From positions 306,005 through 368,004 of the forward strand of contig NW_019091571.1 of assembly GCF_001949145.1 (NCBI RefSeq): DNA of 62,000 nucleotides. The letters run 5' to 3'. The position numbers were made by a program, and so were the translations under genes. Under the pieces are notes generated by a model that worked only from the letters and a program-made list of their open reading frames with translations, was not told where the DNA came from and ran no database searches. Shown in pieces: positions 24,644 to 34,000 of this stretch (its first letter is position 1; each line of letters opens with the position of its first letter). This DNA comes from Acanthaster planci. Lineage: Eukaryota; Echinodermata; Asteroidea; Valvatida; Acanthasteridae.

Positions 24644-25284
24644 GTATGGTGTTCCATATGTGCCGTCTGATTGGATTTTTAAATAGGCATCGCATTTTTG
24701 GTTGGGCGTCGCATTTTTCAACCAAAGTAGAGACAGTACGACGATAAACGCCCCCTCAGGCAGCAACTCTGCATGTTAGCGAATACCAACCAAAGTGAAT
24801 TAACAATAGACCTACTGGGTTTAGTTTTGACGTAACTTTACGCAATGACAGCAGTTACAACCAAAACAGCAACAGCAATAAATAACTATAGTAATCATTA
24901 ATACGGGGCATTTTTAACTCAACAAACTTGCAGAAGTGAGAAACCAAATTGAGCGATGTGAACTTCCACAAATGATTGGGTTGTTTGCATCAAAATGACA
25001 ATTGTAGGAACCTGACCGAGTTCATTAAAGGGCTGTTAATTTATTTTCCTGCAATTATACCAATCGACAAATACCGTGATGCTGATTTAGCCGTTTCCAT
25101 AACCATTAAACATATGTACGCATACCTTTAGCGGTCCAGTCAACAATGTTAGGTCAGCCAGACCATGGCTTCACCATCAACGTTAATGGCTGCGCGGCTT
25201 ATTCACATCAAAATGCGTCACCGGTTGAAAAATGCGACGCCGGCTGAAAAATCCGACCAGACGGCACATATGGAACACCATAGC
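24644..25284. repeat. Long inverted repeat with 80-base arms, probable MITE or foldback element
   Basis: The left arm (24644-24725) begins TATGGTGTTCCATATGTGCC and continues through GTCTG, a GGATTTTT block and GTCGCATTTTTCAACC. The right arm (25205-25284) is its reverse complement with substitutions. The arms also hold short internal repeats of the type GTCGCATTTTTCAACC. The 480-base interior has no ORF of note. This structure fits a non-autonomous DNA transposon. Confidence 0.65.
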
Positions 25285-25830
25285 AAAGTGCGGTTTTAGG
25301 AAGAGGTGCATGAGGCCTATTTAGGCTATTTGACCTTCGAAAATTTCTCTACTTTGTTACTCTTTTTATTTCATTTCATTTATTTTATTTTTCGGGATAA
25401 ACATTTCACAGAAATACAATAACATATAGTTTACAAAAATTACAGAATAGGATACACAAGACATACAAAGGACAAGTGAACAGTATTTAACCAGCTCCCG
25501 CTGGATTACCCAAAAGAAACATGGTTTCTGTCGAGGAGCTCTTCAACTGGTCAAACAGAAAACAATGAGAACAATTAAACATATAGATTGATACAATTTA
25601 AAAAATATAAGGCTTTACATAAATAACATACTTATAACTTAAATAACATAAATAAATAGATAAATAGCTAAAGTCTCTTGGGGGAAAATGGGATATATAT
25701 TAAAAAAACAAAAAAACCTTATAAAATAATACTAATAATAAAAATAATAATAATGATTTGTATACCTTATTTAATAAATACACTGTTAACCTAGGCAACA
25801 TTCAGCGGCATGATAATGGCAACGGGCTGT

Positions 25831-26298
25831 TTAACTGGCAAGGGAGATAGGGTCTTGGTGAAAAAGGTGATCACGTAAAGAATTTAAGAAGTCTTTCGGA
25901 GAGGGTTCCAAACGCAGATTTCGGAGGTTACTTGGAAGTGAATTGAAGAATCTTGGGAAGAGTGTAAAAAGAGAGAATTTCACACAGTTAGCACGGCAGC
26001 ACTGATGTTTGAAGAGCAGTGAGTCCATCTTCCTTGTGTTGGGCTGTGGGAGAAAGTGTGACGGGATATCTATATATTTGTAGAGGCAATTGATAACAAA
26101 TGAGACACTTAAGCATAGGAGACGGTTGTAGAGAGGGGAAAGATTAAGTTTAGATAAGAGTTGTTCATAAGAAAGGGAGTTGGCAGTATTGAAGGGGAGG
26201 CAAGATTTCGTGAAGCGCCGCTGTATTGTCTCAATATTCTGGATGTGATTTTTCTGGTGAGGTAGCCAAACTGGTGATCCATATTCTAGAACAGGTCT
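25831..26298 (-). mobile_element. 5'-truncated LINE: C-terminal end of a reverse-transcriptase ORF2
   Basis: Reading the minus strand from 26298, a continuous 156-codon frame ends in TAA at 25831. It starts RPVLEYGSPVWLPHQ, followed by IQNIETIQRRFTKS and near the end FPRFFNSLPSNLR and DFLNSLRDHLF. This order (R-P-x-L-E-Y-x-x-x-V-W, then I-E-x-x-Q-R-R-F-T-K, then F-F-N-S-L-P) is typical of the C-terminal region of jockey/CR1/Rex-type LINE ORF2 proteins. The frame stops being open just upstream of RPVLEYG, so only the 3' end of the element is present. An ATA/ATT-rich stretch at 25700-25760 follows the stop and may belong to the 3' tail. The catalytic polymerase region is absent, so it is a dead copy. 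Confidence 0.8.
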
Positions 26299-26769
26299 GC
26301 AAAGACCTTATTATTAGTAGTATTTAGGGCTAAACTCGCTCCTCTCGTGATAAGAATAAAATTGTCGGCCCCATTCTGGTAGTTTCCATCATTCTATCCG
26401 GTTAACTATCACTCTCAACTCCAAGATAACTGAGAACCAAAATAAGGGAGAGGTTGATTTGGTAGGAGCTTGGTGAGACCTAGGCCTATCACTTCGGTTC
26501 GGTGCGCTTTACTATAATGTGGGTTTTCTTAAATATCAGTACTCGCAGGTCTCATCTTTACGAGTAATATCAGTAAAGTTCTGAAGCTTAATCAAGCTCC
26601 ATTTTCTGCAGCAGAAACACCTTAGTGTCTAACACGAGTCCAGGATTTGGAGAATACCACTGATAATGGCAGTAACTGTTCAAAATTGGTTTGGGATGAG
26701 GTCCCAAAAACACATGAAGACGAAGTCCGGCAGATTTCTGAGGTCTGAAAGGGCGCCACCTGCTGTTCG

Positions 26770-26800
26770 CCTTCGATCAATGGCGGCCGTTACGAATGCG
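26770..26800 (+). promoter_or_regulatory. Possible YY1-like promoter motif upstream of CCDC61
   Basis: CAATGGCGGCCGTTACG resembles the YY1-type AAnATGGCGGC element found at many animal transcription starts, and lies 1.1 kb upstream of the CCDC61 ATG in a GC-richer patch. Whether transcription starts here is unknown. Confidence 0.2.
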
Positions 26801-27397
26801 TTGTGAGGAATGCTGTTTGCTGGATGAAGTTGAAAGTTCTATTTTACCACAGAGGAATATCAGCTAGTTTTTTTCATTTAGGGTCAACAGTTCTTACGTG
26901 TTTTGAACTGAGTAAGTATAAAGTGACTGCGACAGTTCAGGATAACTTGATTCTTGTAGGCCTAACTTGTAAAATTAACCAAGCCCCCATATTTTTCGAT
27001 ACTTTGCTGCCCATATAAAAAGTCTCTGTAAGTTATGACATTGACATGTATGATGTAGGATTCAGGACATTACTGATCTAGGCCTAGCTATGCCGATAGG
27101 CAGTTGACCTTAGTTGGGCGCGATCTGCAAATCTCAGAATGTAGAATATTGCTGCTCGGCATCATGAATCTTCTTACGGTAGGCCGATGTGTTTTCTTGC
27201 TCAATTAATTAGCCTAGGCCTAGAGATTTCTGGCATGCCTGGCAATAGCCAATCGACTTTTCTGTTTCCAAATCAGTCTAAAAGACGCCACTGTTTCAAA
27301 ATTTTAGAGTAAAGTAAGGTCACTAAAATGAAAATCACGTGCTAGATTTACATCTGAAAATATTTGAAAACATATGAGGCTATTTTTCATTTAACTC

Positions 27398-27587
27398 AAT
27401 TGCAGAATACCCCGCCACCTCGCACTATCAACCTCATGGCCAGGTACAGGTTAACCCTAACCATACTGAACCCAACAAGGTTATGCAGGATTTCAATGGT
27501 CCCTAAGGGGTTAGGGTTAAAGTGTCACACTCCCACGTAACCAGTCATTCCAGGGGTTGTGTTTTAGTGTCGGGGTATTCTGCAATT
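27398..27587. mobile_element. MITE-like element with 17-bp perfect terminal inverted repeats
   Basis: AATTGCAGAATACCCCG (27398-27414) is the exact reverse complement of 27571-27587. A second, nested perfect pair, TTAACCCTAACC (27451-27462) and GGTTAGGGTTAA (27509-27520), lies inside. The 190-base unit has no coding capacity and lies about 320 bases upstream of the CCDC61 ATG. Confidence 0.7.
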
Positions 27588-27904
27588 ACTTTTTTCATTT
27601 TCCAACTTTCGTTGCTCAAAATTTCACACTCAAGTATTCTTTTCGAATGAATATGATGATATGTTGAATACATGACCCCAAAACAAGGAAATTGAAGCTT
27701 ACTTAAGGGGGGGGACACTTCTAAAGTAGTTAACTTCATAGCAAGTCCAGTGTATCTTATGCATTACATCTGCCCATTGCATTGGTGTTCTGGAATTACC
27801 TCAGCAAGTGTTTCCCGTGTAATCCATTTGCCATTAATTACATGTAGGTCTAGTGCGTCTTCCGAATACTAGAAGTCCAACACACTGAAAAATTCCAAGC
27901 AGTG

Positions 27905-28070
27905 ATGGGTGAAGGAGAGGAAAATAATGCTACCGCAGCTGGGCCTTACACCTTTCGTGGCATGGATTATGTGGTCAGCATGTGGCTGGATGAGGATAAC
28001 GCCACACTGACTGTTGAGGTTGAGGACAGACTGACCGCAGACCAGTGGAGGGGGACATTTGATGCCGCAT
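27905..28070 (+). CDS. CCDC61: CCDC61 exon 1 (start codon, head domain)
   Basis: ATG to donor T|GTGAGT, phase 1. Encodes FRGMDYVVSMWL and VEVEDRLTADQWRGTFDAA, the opening of the SAS-6-like head. The codon split at the junction becomes Tyr when joined to exon 2. Confidence 0.92.
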
Positions 28071-31000
28071 GTGAGTATTATAAACCACTTTTGGAATTAC
28101 ATGTACCTTGCCGTGGCTGGGAATGACCCTACTCAGTCGACACATGACGGCGTTTCAACAGTTTCCCTCATTGAAATGATGTCTCCTAAGTTCAGTGTTG
28201 ATTTTTATGATTGTGTCCACGTGAATGAAAGTCACTGGCTGGCAGTGTTAAAGCTCGAAACCAATTTTTCTTGGTCTCTGTCTTGACCCTTCGAAATCCT
28301 GGTCTTGGTGTTGGAGTTGGACACAGTTGTCTGTGCTCCATCATTAAAGACTAGCGGATGCACAGGTCCCTCATTGGTTGAAAAGAGCTGTGCTGGTGGG
28401 AGTATTCATTTTGTCCATAGCAATAGGACTGCAACACTTGCATTTCACAGTTGTTTGTGAACCAGCGATGTGCAGTTCCCACCAAAGGAGCCTCTGTTGC
28501 TAGGAACATTGCGCCCTCTCTTGGTCCAGCTCGGGGCCCATTTCCTATTGATATATCAGAAAGAGCTCGAAAGCTAGATACATGTACATGTACCATTTGA
28601 CACCCTCTTTGCAAACCCGACGAGACAAGTCTGAAAAAATTGAAGTGTGTGAATGCTCCAATTTTTCACTGTTTAATTTGAATTTGTAGGACGTTATCAA
28701 TTTTGTGTTTAAAAATTAGTGATGTCTGCATACGGAATTCTTCCCCATACATCCTCACTGAGTAGGAGACAACTTATTCCAGAGCAATGCCCGCCTTGCT
28801 GCATCCCTTTTTAGACTTGGCTGTTAATCTTGCAACTAACTTCACTGAGGGTGTCCCTCCATGCACTACATCTCTTGAGTGCCCCCTTGAGCTTGTAAAG
28901 CTCTTGTGGCCAGTTACATCATTCCTTGAATCATGAGGCTTCCATGACTGATGACTTTCAAAGATTCCACTGCTCAGGCACCATTCCACTGCTCATGCAC
29001 CTTCATAAAAATTCTTTAGTTTTATATTAAAACAGTGGTGATTTTTATTTACAAGGCTTTTAAATGTGTTCTTTGTGAATATGCTTGAATTAATCAAGAA
29101 GCTTTGATTAATTTCAGGACAATTAATGNCCAAATGAGGATCATAAAATTTGAATATTAATTATGTGCCTGTATAGGGATTCTGCAAACATTATGTCAAG
29201 TAATGTCCAGAACTTGATGATTTTTCCGTTCATCATTTCTTAGCCTCTTGAAATAGTATTATGCGTTGTGCAAGTGTTACTTGTGAAAGAGTGAAATTCT
29301 CTGAAAATTAAACTCCAGAAAAGTTCATGCTGTATTCCCACCTTTTAGTCTTCTTCATGTTCAAGGATACATGTTTTTGCTTCGTGTTAAGAGACTGAAT
29401 TGTATGCATTGGTTTGTAGATATTGAGGACCTGACCCACAAGACAGGCAACTTTAAACAGTTTTCCATTTTTACAAGCATGCTGGAATCGGCCATCAACA
29501 AGGTAAATATATGTATAAGCGTATATCAATCATGCAGAAATTTTCAGTGCTTGGAGGGCCTTTTGATGCATGTGTTATACTTTGTAAATTTCCAGGGTTG
29601 TTGATATTATACGTCAGTTGAGGGATACTTTAGACACTCTTTAGTTAGTATTAGTAAACATTTCTGGTAATGACACCAGAGATTCCTCTAAGCCCCTGGG
29701 CACTGCAGCTCACAAGCCTGAAGAAACCTGTAGAGAGGAGACAGTGAGAAGCAGTAACAGTTGTAGAGGTGGGAGAAAACCCCAGGGGAATACTCTGAGT
29801 AAAACCAATGGAATTAGGTAGGGATTGAAAACCCAATCCACATGTGGACAGCTGGGATTTGAACCCAGGCCGCTGAGGTGGAAGACAAGGAAAGAATCAC
29901 CACTCCACCTGGACCTCCACTATTCTACATTTTGTGAAGTGATTTTTTTTTCCTGGCATTTGCTCAGTAACTGAAGTTGCTGGGCTGAATATTCTGCCAA
30001 GGAGACCTGTTCTACCAGCATTTGTGATATCAAAGAACTAACTACATGTATTTCCGTCTCGGTTCCAAACAATAGACCAGCGAGTCAGTGACCCTTGACC
30101 TCTTGACCTATGCTGACCTGGAGACCCTAAGGAGCAGGAAGGCAGGTGCTGCTCGGAGTACTCTCCCCGGAGCTCAGAAAGCTGCACTGAGTGCCAAGAG
30201 ATACCTCATTGTCACGTACACGGTGGAATTTGATAGGTCAGAGCTAAAAGGGGAAATGATAGATTGATCATTCTGTGCCAATTCAAACAACCTTTCACAT
30301 AACCAATTAAGATTTGCCTAAAAAGACATTTTTAAAAATTCATTTCTTATTGCCAAATCTAAATCAGAACAGAAAGTTACATTTTTCACAACTAGCTACC
30401 TGAAATCCAAGTAAGGGCAAATGTTCTGGGCCCACGAGTCTGAAATCAATTTTCGCGGAGGGTCACAATCTTAGGCAACACATGTTGTCAATGTGTTTCT
30501 CCCGTGTTAACTTGGTGCCTTTGCACCTCAAACCACACCCTCCCACAAAACCACTGGAGCCAGAAGTACATGTAGTCAATGAATGCCACTAATCAGCAGT
30601 GCCTTATGCATGATGCAGTGACTTATGAACCACATACACGTAAGCTTTACTGTCCAAGTCTCTTAAATCTCAGAACTCAGAAAATACAAGGTGTTTGCTA
30701 CTTTTCAATTTTTTCCCCCAAGTATTGTAGTTGAGTCCATCACAGACCTTTCACAAGTCTAGTAACAAGTTCAGTGACAAGTCCTTTCATAAGACCAGTC
30801 ATATATAACGAGTGAACAATGACAAAGGAATGCTTTTGTCACAGTTCATTTGAATAGCTTGTGACTTGGCTAGGACTGAATGAGCTGTAATGATTTGTGA
30901 TGAACACGACTACAACACGACTTAATTAGTCACAGTTTTGTGCTTGTACAGGTTCGTTGATAGTCTGTGATTTTTATGACTGCAGGATACATTACCCGTT

Positions 31001-34000
31001 ACCATTGCCTTACCAAGGCAAACCAGATCCAGTGGCTTTGCAGGAAACGGTCAGAGAGCTCCGGAGAGAAATCAGGAGATTACAGTCACAGGTCAGAGAG
31101 GAAGACAAAAAAGTTCAATCTGTACAATTAAGTATGAATTTGAATTAGCTCAGTTCTTGCATCACTCTAAAAAATGCGAAAGAATTCTTTAGTTAGCAAT
31201 GATTTGTTGACACAAGATCAAAGGGTAGACTGACATCAGATTGGTGAAAATTACAATCAATTATAAATTGCTTAACTTAGTCAATAGATCTGTTGGAAAA
31301 AGCTTGTACAATACAGAGAATGATCTACATTCAACTCGGCTATTCTGTGTTCAAGCAAAATCACATGGTCTAGTAGTATATCCATCATGTTTCAAAACTC
31401 AAGTGCAGTAGTCTCTCAGTAAGTTGAATCCCAGTATAACTGATGAAAAATAAGGGTCATCTGGATTTTAAGTTGTCGGGCGATTTCCAGATTTCCAGAG
31501 TACAATCAAGTTTAATGTACCGAACATCTATAGTATCTCCAACGTAACTTGCCCTGGCCGGCTTGACCATCAATATTTTCCTCGGTTTCTTTTAATGACA
31601 GGCATTCATTCTTTGAGACGAAATATCATTTTTACAAGATTTGTTTTATTATTCTTTCCTAAAAGTGTCTGCTCCTTTATTGATNCAAAATGAGGATCAT
31701 AAAATTTGAATATTAATTATGTACCTGTATAGGGATTCTGCAAACATTATGTCAAGTAATGTCCAGAACTTGATGATTTTTCCGTTCATCATTTCTTAGC
31801 CTCTTGAAATAGCATTATGCGTTGTGCAAGTGTTACTTGTGAAAGAGTGAAATTCTCTGAAAATTAAACTCTAGAAAAGTTCATGCTGTATTCCCACCTT
31901 TTAGTCTTCTTCATGTTCAAGGAGACATGTTTTTGCTTCATGTTAAGAGACTGAATTGTATGCATTGGTTGTAGATATTGAGGACCTGACCCACAAGACA
32001 GGCAACTTTAAACAGTTTTCCATTTTTACAAGCATGCTGGAATCGGCCATCAACAAGGTAAATACATGTATAAGCATATATCAATCATGCAGAAATTTTC
32101 AGTCCTTGGAGGGCTTTTTGATGCATGTGTTATACTTTGTAAATTTCCTGGGTTGTTGATATTAAACATCAGTTGAGGAATACTTTAGACACTCTTTAGT
32201 TAGTATTAGTAAACATTTCTGGTAATGACACCAGAGATTCCTCTAAGCCCCCTAGGCACTGTAGCTCACCTGTAGAGAGGAGACAGTGAGAAGCAGTAAC
32301 AGTTTTAGAGGTGGGACAAAACCCCAGAGGAATATTCTGGGTAAAACCAATGGTATCAGATAGGGATTGAAAACCCAATCCACATGTGGACAGCTGGGAT
32401 TTGAACCCAGGCCGCTGAGGTGGAAGGCAAGGAAAGAATCACCACTCCAACTGGACCTCCACTATTCTACATTTTGTGAAGTGATTTTTTTTGCTGGCAT
32501 TTGCTCAGTAACTGAAGTTGCTGGGCTGAACATTCTGCCAAGGAGACGTGTTCTACCAGCGTATGTAATATCAAAGAACTAACTATTTCTGTCTTGGTTC
32601 CGAACAATAGACCAGTGAGTCAGTGACCCTTGACCTCTTGACCTATGCTGACCTGGAGACCCTAAGGAGCAGGAAGGCAGGTGCTGCTCGGAGTACTCTC
32701 CCCGGAGCTCAGAAAGCTGCACTGAGTGCCAAGAGATACCTCATTGTCATGTACACGGTGGAATTTGATAGGTCAGAGCTAAAAGGGAAAATGATAGATT
32801 TATCATTCTGTGCCAATTCAAACAACCTTCCATGTAACCAATTAAGATTTGCCTAAAAAGACGTTTTTAAAAATTCATTTCTTATTGCCAAATCTAAATA
32901 AGAACAGCAAGTTACATTTTTCACAACTAGCTACCAGAAATCCAAGGAAGGGCAAATGTTCTGGGCCCACGAGTCTGAAATCAATTTTCACGGAGGGCCA
33001 CAATCTTAGGCAACACATGTTGTCAATGTGTTTCTCCCGTGTTAACTTGGTGCCTTTGCATCTCAAACCACACCCTCCCACAAAACCACTGGAGCCAGAA
33101 GTACATGTAGTCAATGAATGCCACTAATCTGCATGATGCAGTGACTTATGAACCACATACACGTAAGCTTTGCAGTCTAAGTCTTTCAAATCTCAGAACT
33201 CAGAAAATAGAAAGTGTTTGCTACTTATCAATTTTTTTCCCCTAAGTATTGTAGTTGAGTCCATCACAGACCTTTCGCAAGTCCAGTGACAAGTCTATTG
33301 ACAAGTCCAGTGACAAGTCCTTTCATAAGACCAGTCGTATATAACGCGTGAACAATGACAAAGGAATGCTTTTGTCACAGTTCATTTGAAAAGCTTGAGA
33401 CTTGGCTAAGACTGAACGAGCTGTAATGATTTGTGATGGACACGACTACAACACGACTGCAGTTTGGATAGACAGACACTTAATTATTCACAGTTTTGCG
33501 CTTGAACAGGTGTGTTGATAGTCTCTGATTTTTATGACTGCAGGATACATTACCCGTTACCATTGCCTTACCAAGGCAAACCAGATCCAGTGGCTTTGCA
33601 GGAAACGGTCAGAGAGCTCCGGAGAGAAATCAGGAGATTACAGTCACAGGTCAGAGAGGAAGACAAAAAATTTCAATCTGTACAATTAAGTATGAATTTG
33701 AATTAGCTCAGTTCTTGCATCACTCCAAAAAATGCGAAAGAATGCTTTAGTTAGCAATGATTTGTTGACACAAGATCAAAGGGTAGACTGACATCAGATC
33801 AGTGAAAATTACAATCAATTATAAATTGCTTAACTTAGTCAGTAGATCTGTTGGAAAAAGCTTTTACAATACAGAGAATTATCTACATTCAACTCAGCTA
33901 TTCTGTGTTCAAGCAAAATCACATGGTCTTGTAGTATATCTATCATGTTACCAAAATATCATTTTTATAAGATATTTTTTATTATTCTTTCCTAAAAGTG

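Larger units (their letters stand above)
29130..31684 (+). repeat. Duplicated CCDC61 block, copy B (exons 2-4)
   Basis: This 2555-base block and 31686-34017 begin alike (CAAATGAGGATCATAAAATT) and end with the same GTGTCTGCTCCTTTATTGAT immediately before an N. Within them sequence and order match closely, with scattered substitutions and small indels; the 350 coding bases differ at only two positions. Copy B alone carries an extra segment at about 31389-31623. Most likely two alleles of one locus. Confidence 0.9.

Noticed and set aside
26755-26775. CTCF-like site (GCGCCACCTGCTG)
   Set aside because: Only a partial match to the CTCF core; such a match is expected by chance in a window this long.
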